Positions 38,705-48,218 of a stretch of DNA of 64,000 nucleotides are shown piece by piece. Every line of letters begins with the position of its first letter. Position 1 is the first letter of the stretch. The notes under the pieces were generated by a model. The model ran no database searches. It was not told the DNA's origin and saw only the letters and a program-made list of their open reading frames with translations. The stretch comes from Micromonospora inositola. GTDB taxonomy: Bacteria; Actinomycetota; Actinomycetes; Mycobacteriales; Micromonosporaceae. The DNA lies in NCBI RefSeq assembly GCF_900090285.1, contig NZ_LT607754.1, positions 5,916,001 to 5,980,000 of the forward strand. The letters run 5' to 3'. Position numbers and translations under genes: made by a program.

Positions 38705-39982
38705 CTACGGAGTGGCCGGAGCCGCCCCGGCCGGCGTACCGCGATCGGTGCGCGGCCCGGTGGCGGCGTCACCCACGGTCACCGGCAGGGTGGCGTAGCC
38801 GCGCAGGGTCAGCCGGACCCGCCGCTCGGGCTCGCCGGCCAGGGCGAGGCCGGACAGCCGGCGCAGCAGCAGCGGGAAGGCGACCTGCGCCTCCAGCCGA
38901 GCCAGTCCCGCGCCGAGGCAGTAGTGCGGCCCGGCGCCGAAGGAGAGCGGGTGGATCTGCGGGCGCCACGGGTCGAACCGCGCCGGCTCCGGGTACCGCC
39001 GGGGGTCCCGGTTCGCGGCACCGAGCATCAGCATCAGCCAGCTGCCGGCGGGCAGGTCGAGGCCCCCGTAGCTCGCCGGGGCGGTGCTCATCCGGGTGGT
39101 GAGCTGGACCGGCGAGTCGTACCGCAGCAGCTCGTCGACGTACCCGGGGGCGAACTCCGGGTGCCCGCCCAGCGTCGCCGCGGCACGGGGGTGCCCGAGC
39201 AGCACCACGAGGCCGTTGCCGAGCAGGTTGGTGGTCGTCTCGAAGCCGGCCACCAGCAGGATCACGAGGTTGGACAGCAGCTCGTCCCCGGACAGTCGCT
39301 CGCCGTCGGAGTCGTGCACCTGCACCAGCGCGGTGGTCAGGTCGTCGGCGGGCGCCCGGCGACGGGCCGCCACCAGCTCGGTGAAGTAGCCGCGCAGCTC
39401 GGCGGCGCCCCGGTCGGCGTCCGCCAGCTCCGCCGGGGTGATCTCCGGCTCCAGCACCCCGGTCAGGTCCGCCGCCCAGCGCCGGAACTGCGGCCGGTCC
39501 GCCGCCGGCACGCCGAGCAGCGCGCAGATCACCCCGACCGGCAGCGGGTACGCGAAGTCGGCCATGAAGTCGACCGGCTCCCCGTCCCGGCCCCGCTCCA
39601 GCATGGCGTCGACCAGTTCGGCGGCCTGGGCGACCACCACGTCCCGCATCGCGGCGATCCGGCGCGGGGTGAAGGCTCCCGCGGCGAGCCGCCGCATCCG
39701 GCTGTGGTCCGGCGGGTTGGTGCGCAGCATCGAGCGGGAGATCGACGCCACGGCCGGGCTCTCCCGCCAGCCGGGCAGGAACTGGTCGCGCAGCTCGTCG
39801 TCCATCACCCCGAACCGCGGGTCGCGGAGGATCTCGTCGACCTCGGCGTAGCCGGTGACCGCGTAGAAGACCGGCCCGGCCTGGACGACCGGACCGTGCG
39901 CCCGCAACCGCTCATAGGTGGGATAGGGGTTCACCCGCCCCTGCGGGGACATCAGCAGCGCCAGGGCGTCGGCAGGATCCAC
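38705..39982 (-). CDS. Cytochrome P450
   Basis: A 425-residue soluble class I bacterial P450. The I-helix oxygen-binding motif is LVAGFETTTN, the K-helix ExxR is DELLRYDSP, and the haem loop is SFGAGPHYCLGAGLARLEAQ with the axial Cys. An acidic or polar N-terminus with no membrane anchor fits the CYP105/107-like type. No ferredoxin or biosynthetic cluster is adjacent, so electron donor and substrate are unknown. A GGGAGG site precedes the GTG start. Confidence 0.92.
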   Translation of the reverse strand: MDPADALALLMSPQGRVNPYPTYERLRAHGPVVQAGPVFYAVTGYAEVDEILRDPRFGVMDDELRDQFLPGWRESPAVASISRSMLRTNPPDHSRMRRLAAGAFTPRRIAAMRDVVVAQAAELVDAMLERGRDGEPVDFMADFAYPLPVGVICALLGVPAADRPQFRRWAADLTGVLEPEITPAELADADRGAAELRGYFTELVAARRRAPADDLTTALVQVHDSDGERLSGDELLSNLVILLVAGFETTTNLLGNGLVVLLGHPRAAATLGGHPEFAPGYVDELLRYDSPVQLTTRMSTAPASYGGLDLPAGSWLMLMLGAANRDPRRYPEPARFDPWRPQIHPLSFGAGPHYCLGAGLARLEAQVAFPLLLRRLSGLALAGEPERRVRLTLRGYATLPVTVGDAATGPRTDRGTPAGAAPATP

Positions 39983-40140
39983 GGTCAGCCTCCCGGGGGA
40001 TCGGCGACCTTCATCATGCGCCCGTTCCCCCGATTCCGGCGATCCCCCGGCGACCAGGGACGGCCGGAGCAGCTCAACCTCGATGCATCAGCCGGGGCTC
40101 GCCGACGGCCCGACGCCCGGTGTCCGCCTGATCCGGCCGG

Positions 40141-41124
40141 TCAGGCGCCGGAGCCCGGCTCCCCGGCCAGCACCGCGTCGCCACCGAGCAGGGCGTGCTC
40201 CGGCAGCGGGAGCTGGATGCCGTGGGCGGCCTCCCAGTCGTGGATCATGCTGGGGCGGACCTGGGCGGTGAAGTAGTCGACCGCGCTCATCCCGCCGACC
40301 ACCGGCTCTTCCACCTCGGCGACCAGCCGGGCCGGGACGAGGGGGAAGCCGCTCTGGATGGCGGCGCTGAGCCGACGATGCCCGTCGACGACGAAGAAGT
40401 ACTCGCCGGTGTAGCCGATCCGCAGCGGTTCGAGGGCCTCGTCGCCGGCCCCGGCCACCTCGCCGAGGAACTCGGAGTCCCAGAGCCCGCGCAGGGTGGC
40501 GATGTCCTCGGTCGGGTAGACCCGGGCCGGGTCGAGCAGCAGCAGCGGGGGCGCTTCGGCCAGCACGTCCGCGCCGAGCCGGCCCTCGTACGCGTCGATG
40601 ATGTGCGCGATCACCTGCTCCGGGTTGGCCCGGGTGGTGTCGCAGATCAGGTCGTAGTTGCGCAGCCGGGCCTTGTCGACGCCGTACCGGACGATGAAGC
40701 GGTTGCGCTCGCTCTCGCTGCGCTCCCGGAGCTTGGCCCTCGCCTCCTCCAGGCAGGTGTAGCTCTCGGCCGGGCCGGACGGGCGGGCCAGCACCCGGCG
40801 GGCCGCCTCGGTCGGCTCGGTGATCATGTGCACCTTGAGCGCGTCGGTGAAGAAGTGCCAGGCCAGCCGGGAGTCCATCACCAGCGACTCGCCGGAGGCG
40901 GCTATGTCCCGCTGGAGCTGGTCGACGTAGCCGTCAACCGCCTGGTCCAGCTCCGCGTGCAGATTGAGCTGGAGCGCGGTCATCTGCCGATCCTGCGCCA
41001 TCTGCCGATAGAGGTCGCCGACGCTGACCCGGCGCAGCCCCAGCCGCTTGGCGACCTCGACGGAGACGGTGCTCTTGCCGCTGCCGAGGTCACCGTTGAA
41101 GACGATCGATTGACGAACGGTCAC
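40141..41124 (-). CDS. Nucleotide-kinase-like P-loop protein fused to a ParB-like domain
   Basis: A 327-residue two-domain protein. Residues 1-185 resemble cytidylate/adenylate kinases: Walker A GDLGSGKST (11-19), VSVGDLYRQMAQD, a DSRLAWHF segment and an Arg-rich lid (133-141). Residues 195-290 hold a ParB/Srx-like fold with LLLDPARVYPTEDI and the VDGHRRLSAAI box (246-256). I know no characterised protein with this combination. The GTG at 41124 has a GGGGTGG site. It could be a kinase acting on a small molecule or a CTP-dependent switch. Confidence 0.75.
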   Translation of the reverse strand: MTVRQSIVFNGDLGSGKSTVSVEVAKRLGLRRVSVGDLYRQMAQDRQMTALQLNLHAELDQAVDGYVDQLQRDIAASGESLVMDSRLAWHFFTDALKVHMITEPTEAARRVLARPSGPAESYTCLEEARAKLRERSESERNRFIVRYGVDKARLRNYDLICDTTRANPEQVIAHIIDAYEGRLGADVLAEAPPLLLLDPARVYPTEDIATLRGLWDSEFLGEVAGAGDEALEPLRIGYTGEYFFVVDGHRRLSAAIQSGFPLVPARLVAEVEEPVVGGMSAVDYFTAQVRPSMIHDWEAAHGIQLPLPEHALLGGDAVLAGEPGSGA

Positions 41125-41230
41125 GACTGGTCCACCCCTGCTCACCGGCTGATTGACATCATCGATTTGGCGTCGGATCGACGCGCTCCCGCCTTCGTCG
41201 CGCCATCCGTGCGCCCGGGCATGACGGGCG

Positions 41231-41239
41231 ATGCTATCA
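41231..41239 (-). promoter_or_regulatory. Extended -10 promoter of the kinase/ParB-like gene
   Basis: The minus strand reads TGATAGCAT, an extended -10 (TGn-TAnnnT). The start would be near 41224, giving a 100-nt leader before the GTG. The rest of 41125-41384 shows no gene. Confidence 0.5.
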
Positions 41240-41384
41240 CTTGCCCCCCAGCGCCCCACCGTACGCGGTGTGCGACGGCGGGGCGCCGGAGCGCGCCGGA
41301 TGGCCCAGGTCGTGCCCGGGATCACGCGCGAACACGGTGGTCGCGCCATCCCGGGAGCGGCGGGGATCGCGGCGGGCCGAGGGA

Positions 41385-43310
41385 TCAGAAGAGGCTCAGC
41401 GGGTCGACCTGGAGCCGGACCGGGTCGGCGGCCTTGCGGGCGGTGCGCTGCCCGGCGGCCGTGTGCAGCGCCTCCGCCAGGGCGGCCGCCCGGGCCCGGG
41501 GCACCCGCACCAGCATCCGCTCACGGCCCTCGTCGGCGGGAACCGGACCGAGCACCTCGGCGTCGTCGGGCAGCCGGGCCCCGGCGAGCAGGTCGGCCAC
41601 CGCCTCGGCCGGGCCGGTGACGCTGGCCATCTTCACCGCCGGCGGAAAGCCCAGCTCCCGCCGCTCGGCCAGCTCCCGGGCGGCGAACCAGGCCGCGTCC
41701 CAGCGCAACAGCGCCTGCACCGGCGCGAGCGCGCCGTCGGCGACCACCACCACCCGGCCCCCGGCCGAGGCCGGGCGGGCCAGGGCCGCGGCGGTCAGCC
41801 AGCGCCGCAGCGCCTCCTCGCCGGCCCGCAGGTCGGCCCGGGTGAGCAGCGCCCACGAGTCGAGCAGCAGCACCGCCCCGTAGCCAGCCTCGGCGACCGG
41901 CTCAGCCCCGGGGGTGGCGATCACCAGGCCGGCCCCGGCGGGCACGGTGGTCAGCACCTCCTCCCGGCCCGAGGTGCGGACCGGCACGCCGGGGAAGGCC
42001 CGGCCCAGCTCCTCGGCGGTGCGCCGGGCGCCGGTCACGGAGGCGCGCAGCCGCCGCCCGCCGCACTCCGGGCAGGCGTACGCGGCGGCGACCCGGCCGC
42101 ACCAGCGACAGGCGGGCGTTCCGGCGGCGGAGGGCAGCGCGAGCGGGCCGGCGCAGTGCGGGCAGCGGGCCGGGGTCCGGCAGTCGGCGCAGGCGACCGA
42201 GGGCAGGTAGCCGCGGCGGGGCACCTGCACCAGCACCGGGGCGTCGGCGCGCAGGGTGTCCCGGGCGGTGGTCCAGGCCAGGCTGGGCAGCCGGGCGGTC
42301 GCCGCGCCGGGGTCGCGGGCCAGTTGCGGGTCGTCGCCGGTCGGCACGATCGCCGGGGTACGCGCCCGCACGGTCGCCCGGTCGGCGACCACCTCCCGGG
42401 CCCAGCTGGTCTCCACCAGCAGCTGCGCCTCGGCGGTCCGGGCGTACCCGCCGACCAGGGCCGCCGCGCCGCCGAGCTGGGCCCTGGTGAGCAGCACCTC
42501 CCGGGCGTGCGGGTACGGCGCCCGGGGCTCGGCGTGCAGGTCGTCGCCGTCGTCCCAGATCGCCACCAGGCCCAGCCGGCCCACCGGGGCGAACATCGCC
42601 GCTCGGGTGCCGATCACCACGGGCGCCTCACCCCTTCGGGCGGCGAGGAAGGCGCGGTAGCGCCGGGCCGGTCCGAGCGCGGCGGAGAGACAGACGTGCC
42701 GGTCGGGCCCGAGCGTGCCGGTCAGCGCGACATCGAGCCGGTCCAGGTCCCGGGCGTCGGCCACCACGACCAGCGCGCCCCGACCGCCGGCCACCGTCGC
42801 GGCGACGGCGTCGGCGTACCGGGCGGCCCAGTCCTCCCCGGGCAGGGCCGACCAGACCGCGCGGGGCGCCCGCCCGCCGGTGAGCGCGCGCAGGAACGCG
42901 GGCCCGGCCGGGTAGTCCCGCCACCCGCGCGGGTCGACCGGGACCGCGTCGGCTCCGGTCGGGGCGGTGTCGGCGGGCGGCGCGGTGCCGCCGAGTTCCT
43001 TCTCGACGCGGGCGTGCCGGGGCGGCACGGCGAGCCGTAGCACGTCGGCGAGGCTGCCGGCGTACCGGTCGGCGACCGCCCGGGCCAGCTGGGCGATCTC
43101 CGGCGCGAGCACCGGCACCGGCGAGACGACCTTCTCCAGGTACGCCAGCCGGGGGTGGTCGGACCGCTCGACCCGCTCCAGCAGCCAGCCGTCGACCAGC
43201 TGGCCGGCGAAGCGCACCTTGACCCGGACGCCGGGGAGCGCCTCGGCGTCCAGTTCGGCCGGGACCAGGTAGTCGAAGGGGCGATCCAGGTGGGCCAGGG
43301 GCACGTCCAC
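41385..43310 (-). CDS. priA: PriA-like primosomal protein without helicase motifs
   Basis: A 641-residue homologue of replication-restart PriA. The N-terminal DNA 3'-end-binding domain (DVPLAHLDRPFDYLVP) and the paired zinc cluster (CADCRTPARCPHC and CRWCGR..CPECGG) are kept. The Walker A site is replaced by ALPGEDWAARYA and the DEAH box by IWDDGDD, so ATP-driven unwinding is unlikely; this is usual in actinobacteria. The first GTG (43310) has no ribosome site, and homology (PVARV) seems to continue upstream without a standard start, so the N-terminus is unsure. Confidence 0.88.
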   Translation of the reverse strand: MDVPLAHLDRPFDYLVPAELDAEALPGVRVKVRFAGQLVDGWLLERVERSDHPRLAYLEKVVSPVPVLAPEIAQLARAVADRYAGSLADVLRLAVPPRHARVEKELGGTAPPADTAPTGADAVPVDPRGWRDYPAGPAFLRALTGGRAPRAVWSALPGEDWAARYADAVAATVAGGRGALVVVADARDLDRLDVALTGTLGPDRHVCLSAALGPARRYRAFLAARRGEAPVVIGTRAAMFAPVGRLGLVAIWDDGDDLHAEPRAPYPHAREVLLTRAQLGGAAALVGGYARTAEAQLLVETSWAREVVADRATVRARTPAIVPTGDDPQLARDPGAATARLPSLAWTTARDTLRADAPVLVQVPRRGYLPSVACADCRTPARCPHCAGPLALPSAAGTPACRWCGRVAAAYACPECGGRRLRASVTGARRTAEELGRAFPGVPVRTSGREEVLTTVPAGAGLVIATPGAEPVAEAGYGAVLLLDSWALLTRADLRAGEEALRRWLTAAALARPASAGGRVVVVADGALAPVQALLRWDAAWFAARELAERRELGFPPAVKMASVTGPAEAVADLLAGARLPDDAEVLGPVPADEGRERMLVRVPRARAAALAEALHTAAGQRTARKAADPVRLQVDPLSLF

Positions 43311-43369
43311 GCAGACACGAGCGACCGGCGACCCCGGTGCGGGTCGCCGGTCGCTGCGCCTGGTGCCGG

Positions 43370-44560
<1,191 letters not shown>

Positions 44561-44610
44561 GGCACTCCTAAGCATGTGAAAACTCTTGAACGGTCGCTCC
44601 GCGGCAGTTT

Positions 44611-44634
44611 AGTCACCGTGCCTCGAGGGTGACT
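44611..44634 (-). promoter_or_regulatory. Inverted repeat overlapping the metK promoter
   Basis: AGTCACC (44611-44617) and GGTGACT (44628-44634) form a perfect 7-bp inverted repeat with a 10-nt spacer. A -10-like TAAACT on the minus strand (44606-44611) abuts it. It may be an operator or an RNA hairpin. No SAM riboswitch core was found. Confidence 0.4.
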
Positions 44635-44659
44635 CAGGCAATGCGGTTGTGACCAGTGT

Positions 44660-45868
44660 TCAGGACTTGTCGGCCAGCCGGGACACCACCAGATCCCAGA
44701 CGTCGTCGGCCAGGTCCTCCTTGGACCGCTCGGGCAGCCGGGCGACCGAGCCGTCCGCACCGATGACGGTCGCCGCGTTGGTCTCGGCGCCGAAGACCTT
44801 GTCCGGGCCGACCTCGTTGATGACGATGAGGTCCGCCCGCTTGCGGGCCAGCTTGGCCCGGCCGTTGGCCTCGGCGTCGCCGGTCTCGGCGGCGAACACC
44901 ACCAGCACCTGTTCCGGTCGACGGCGTCGGCCCAGCTCGGCGGCGATGTCCGGGTTTGTGACCAGCTCGATCGTCGGCGCGCTGCCGTCGTCCGTCTTCT
45001 TGATTTTGCCAGGCGCGTAGGTCGCGGGGCGGAAATCGGCGGGAGCGGCGGCCATCACCACGGCGTGCGCGCCGGCCGCGGCCTCCAGGGTCGCCTTGCG
45101 CAGCTCCTCGGTGGTGCCCACCCGGACCAGGTCGACACCGGCCGGGTCGGCGAGCGAGACGTTGGCCGACACCAGGGTGACCCGGGCTCCGCGGGCCACC
45201 GCCGCGCGGGCGAAGGCGTACCCCTGCTTGCCGGAGGAGCGGTTACCGAGGAACCGGACCGGGTCGAGCGGCTCGCGGGTGCCGCCGGCGGTGACCACCA
45301 CGTGCCGGCCGGCCAGGTCGGCCGGGGCGGTGACCCCCCGGGCGAGGGCGCGGCGGGCGACGGCGAAGATCTCCGCCGGGTCGGGCAGCCGGCCCTTGCC
45401 GGTGTCGGCGCCGGTGAGCCGGCCGACGGCGGGCTCGATCACCCGGACGCCCCGGGACCGCAGGGTCGCGACGTTGGCGACGGTGGCGGGGTGCTCCCAC
45501 ATCTCGGTGTGCATCGCCGGGGCGAGCACCACCGGGCAGCGGGCGGTCAGCAGGGTGTTGGTGAGCAGGTCGTCGGCGAGCCCGTGGGCGGCCTTGGCGA
45601 GCAGGTCGGCCGTGGCCGGCGCGACCACCACCAGGTCGGCGTGCTGGCCGAGCCGGACGTGCGGCACCTCGTGCACGTCGGACCAGACGTCGTCGGCGAC
45701 CGGCCGGCCGGAGAGCGCGGCCCAGGTCGGCGCCCCGATGAAGCGGAGCGCCGACGCGGTCGGCACGACCCGGACGCGATGACCCGACTCGGTGAAGAGC
45801 CGGAGCAGCTCACACGCCTTGTAGGCGGCGATGCCACCGCCGACCCCGAGGACGATCTCGGCGGACAT
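44660..45868 (-). CDS. coaBC: Bifunctional phosphopantothenoylcysteine decarboxylase/synthase
   Basis: Two consecutive coenzyme A steps. The 402-residue protein has an N-terminal flavin CoaC domain (GVGGGIAAYKACELLR, the ASALRFIG segment and the PAMHTEMW substrate loop) and a C-terminal CoaB domain from about 185 (VTAGGTREPLDPVRFLGNRS and KIKK with the catalytic lysine). It follows rpoZ in the usual gmk-rpoZ-coaBC-metK order. Confidence 0.96.
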   Translation of the reverse strand: MSAEIVLGVGGGIAAYKACELLRLFTESGHRVRVVPTASALRFIGAPTWAALSGRPVADDVWSDVHEVPHVRLGQHADLVVVAPATADLLAKAAHGLADDLLTNTLLTARCPVVLAPAMHTEMWEHPATVANVATLRSRGVRVIEPAVGRLTGADTGKGRLPDPAEIFAVARRALARGVTAPADLAGRHVVVTAGGTREPLDPVRFLGNRSSGKQGYAFARAAVARGARVTLVSANVSLADPAGVDLVRVGTTEELRKATLEAAAGAHAVVMAAAPADFRPATYAPGKIKKTDDGSAPTIELVTNPDIAAELGRRRRPEQVLVVFAAETGDAEANGRAKLARKRADLIVINEVGPDKVFGAETNAATVIGADGSVARLPERSKEDLADDVWDLVVSRLADKS

Positions 45869-45882
45869 CGACGCGGGCGGGC

Positions 45883-46146
45883 TTACGGCTGGTCGGTCGG
45901 CTCGGCGGTGAGCAGGCCCGCGTTGATCTCGCGCATGGCGATCGAGAGCGGCTTCTCCTGCGGGGTGGTCTCCACGAGCGGGCCGACGTACTCCAGCAGG
46001 CCCTCACCGAGCTGGCTGTAGTAGGCGTTGACCTGACGCGCGCGCTTTGCGGCGAAGATCACCAGCGCGTACTTCGAGGTCGTCTTCTCGAGGAGCTCGT
46101 CGATCGGCGGGTTGGTGATGCCTTCGGGGTTGGCGATGGATCCCAC
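45883..46146 (-). CDS. rpoZ: RNA polymerase omega subunit
   Basis: An 87-residue subunit that helps assemble RNA polymerase by clamping beta-prime. The conserved [20 protein letters not shown], then [15 protein letters not shown] and the C-terminal PLSIAMREI motif are present. GTG start at 46146 with GAGG upstream. It sits 14 bp before coaBC. Confidence 0.96.
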   Translation of the reverse strand: MGSIANPEGITNPPIDELLEKTTSKYALVIFAAKRARQVNAYYSQLGEGLLEYVGPLVETTPQEKPLSIAMREINAGLLTAEPTDQP

Positions 46147-46191
46147 GAATTAACCTCTGCGTCTTAAGCACCGCCCGGAAGCGGTGGTCTC

Positions 46192-46725
46192 TCAACCGCT
46201 CGGGCGCGGTTGGGCCGGAGCCAGGAAAGAAGAACCGAGCAAGCCTACCAGCTCGTCGGCCGCGCGCTCGGCACGGTCGTGCGTCACGGCGTGGGGGAAG
46301 GCCGCCGCCACGGCCGGGTCCGGCCGGTACCCGGGCGGGACGAGGAGCACCAGCTGGGCGTCGGGCGCGACGGCCCGGACGGCGAGGGCGCCGGGCAGGT
46401 CCAGCGGGAGCAGCACCGGCCGGCCGGCGGCCAGCCGGGAGCGGATCCCCGCGCGCGGGACGCCGCGCCGGTACGGCCCGATCCGGCTCCACTCCAGCAG
46501 CTCGTCCCCGGCGATCATCCGCTCGAACTCGGCCGGGGCGAGGAAGAGGCGGTCCACCCCGTCCACCTCGCCCGCGCCGGGCGGCCGGGTGGTGGCCGCC
46601 ACGGGGACCCAGGCGGACGGGAGACGCGCCCGGACCAGCTCGACGACACTCTCCGTGCCGGCCCCGGAGGGTCCGGCCAGGACAGTGAGCCGAGCCGCCG
46701 GGCGCGCCTCGTCATCCGTGCTCAC
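46192..46725 (-). CDS. Guanylate-kinase-like protein with degenerate active site
   Basis: A 177-residue protein in the usual gmk position. The N-terminal half aligns with guanylate kinase (LTVLAGPSGAGTES, ATTRPPGAGEVDGVDRLF, GDELLEWSRIGPYRRGVPR), but the P-loop lysine expected at residue 24 is Thr, the second Arg of the TTRxPRxGE motif is Gly, and the GMP-contacting Tyr is lost. The Arg-rich lid is also missing, making the protein some 20-30 residues short. Kinase activity is doubtful. It may be a divergent enzyme or a pseudoenzyme. The frame is intact. Confidence 0.75.
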   Translation of the reverse strand: MSTDDEARPAARLTVLAGPSGAGTESVVELVRARLPSAWVPVAATTRPPGAGEVDGVDRLFLAPAEFERMIAGDELLEWSRIGPYRRGVPRAGIRSRLAAGRPVLLPLDLPGALAVRAVAPDAQLVLLVPPGYRPDPAVAAAFPHAVTHDRAERAADELVGLLGSSFLAPAQPRPSG

Positions 46726-46750
46726 CGCTTGTTTCTACACGTTGCGGCAT

Positions 46751-47068
46751 TCAGTTGGCGGCGAACTCTCCAAGCAGAGCCTTGCGCTGCTGCTCGCCCA
46801 GGCCACGCAGTCGGCGGCTGTCAGCGATCTTGAGCTTCTCCATGATCTGGGTGGCCCGGATCTTGCCGATGCCCGGCATCGCCTGCAGCACGGCCGAGAC
46901 CTTGAGCTTGCCGACGACGTCGTCGGACTCGGCCTGCTCAAGCACGTTGGCGAGGCTGGTCTTGCCCTGCTTGAGGTCCTCCTTCAGCTTCGCACGGGCC
47001 TTGCGGATCTCCGCGGCCTTCTCCAGCGCGGCAGCGCGCTGCTCGGGGGTCAGTGACGGGAGCGGCAC
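46751..47068 (-). CDS. mihF: Integration host factor, actinobacterial type (mIHF)
   Basis: A 105-residue nucleoid protein. LPSLTPEQRAAALEKAAEIR, KTSLANVLEQAESD and the helix-two-turn-helix segment AMPGIGKIRATQIMEKL match mIHF/sIHF, which bends DNA and is essential in mycobacteria. GTG start at 47068. It has its own promoter (47173-47201) and a leader hairpin AACCAA/TTGGTT at 47140-47159. Confidence 0.95.
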   Translation of the reverse strand: MPLPSLTPEQRAAALEKAAEIRKARAKLKEDLKQGKTSLANVLEQAESDDVVGKLKVSAVLQAMPGIGKIRATQIMEKLKIADSRRLRGLGEQQRKALLGEFAAN

Positions 47069-47172
47069 CAGTTCTCCTCAGGTCCCTATCGCGGCGGGCG
47101 GGGCGCACCGCCGCATCTGTGAAACGTGGTGTCGCTGGCAACCAAAGGGGTCCTTGGTTCCCAGCGCGGGGA

Positions 47173-47201
47173 AAACTAGCGGTCAACGGAGTTTTCGGCA
47201 A
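47173..47201 (-). promoter_or_regulatory. mihF promoter
   Basis: The minus strand has TTGCCG (47196-47201) and TAGTTT (47173-47178) separated by exactly 17 bp. The predicted start near 47165 gives a leader of about 97 nt. Confidence 0.6.
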
Positions 47202-47247
47202 CGTGGGCGCGCGATGATGAACGGATAGTGACGGAGCCGTCAGTCAG

Positions 47248-48084
47248 TCAGGACGTACCCAGCGCCGCCCGGCAGTCGGCCAGGGCCCGGTCCGCCGCGG
47301 CCCGCAGGGCGGCCACGTCCGGCCCCGCGTGCAGGACCTCACGGGAGTACGAGGGCAGCACCGACGGCAGGCTGGAGCCGAAGACGGTGCGCAGATCCGC
47401 GGCCGTGCCGCCCTGGGCGCCGAGCCCCGGCGCGAGCAGCGGACCGTTCACCGTGGAGAGGTCGTGGCCGGTGTCGCCGACCGTCGCGCCGACCACCAGA
47501 CCGAAGCTGCCGAGCGGCTCGGCACCCCTGTTGAGCTGGGAAATCTCGTCGATGACGGTCTGCGCGACGGTCCGCCCGTCGGCCGTGACGGCGCGCTGCA
47601 CCGCCGCGCCCTCCGGGTTGGAGGTGAGCGCCAGGACGAAGACGCCGCCCCCGTGCGCGGCGGCCAGCTCGAACATCGGCGCGAGGGATCCGACCCCGAG
47701 ATAGGGACTGGCCGTGACCGCGTCGACATACAGCGGGCTGGATGGATCGAGGTAGGCCGAGGCGTACGCGCTGACCGTCGAGCCGATGTCGCCGCGCTTG
47801 ACGTCGAGCAGAACGAGCGAGCCGGCATCCCGCAACTGTCGGATAGTTGACTCAAGAATTTCGACACCCCGGGTGCCGAACCGCTCGAAGAAGGCCGACT
47901 GGGGCTTGACCACCGCAATCCGGTCACCGAGCGCCTCGACCACGGTACGGGCGAACCGATCGAGCCCGTCGACGTCGTCGGACAGGCCCCAGCGCGCCAG
48001 CAGACCCGGATGGGGATCGATCCCCACGCAGAGCGGTCCCCGTTCGGCCACGGCCCGGTGCAGGCGGGCGCCGAAGCTCTCCAT
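47248..48084 (-). CDS. pyrF: Orotidine 5'-phosphate decarboxylase, type 2
   Basis: Last step of UMP synthesis. The 278-residue protein has the type 2 (PyrF subfamily) pattern: CVGIDPHPGLL, KPQSAFFERFG, the catalytic LLDVKRGDIGSTVSAYA and the C-terminal LLAPGLGAQGGT. The ATG at 48084 has GAGAGGG upstream. It is separated from pyrD by bioA, whereas pyrD/pyrF neighbours are usual. Confidence 0.96.
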   Translation of the reverse strand: MESFGARLHRAVAERGPLCVGIDPHPGLLARWGLSDDVDGLDRFARTVVEALGDRIAVVKPQSAFFERFGTRGVEILESTIRQLRDAGSLVLLDVKRGDIGSTVSAYASAYLDPSSPLYVDAVTASPYLGVGSLAPMFELAAAHGGGVFVLALTSNPEGAAVQRAVTADGRTVAQTVIDEISQLNRGAEPLGSFGLVVGATVGDTGHDLSTVNGPLLAPGLGAQGGTAADLRTVFGSSLPSVLPSYSREVLHAGPDVAALRAAADRALADCRAALGTS

Positions 48085-48218
48085 CGCGACTCTCCCTCTC
48101 CTTCGCGCGGCGTCCCGCCGCGGTGGTCGTACGGCGGCGGACGCCGCCGCTCCTCGCCTGCCGGCCGCGGCCCGCGGCCGGGCGGCGGATCGGACGTCGG
48201 CCCGCTCGCCGGGCCGCC

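Noticed and set aside
44561..44660. SAM riboswitch upstream of metK
   Set aside because: The space between coaBC and metK is under 100 nt and lacks recognisable SAM-I, SAM-II or SAM-IV core elements; only a simple inverted repeat is present.
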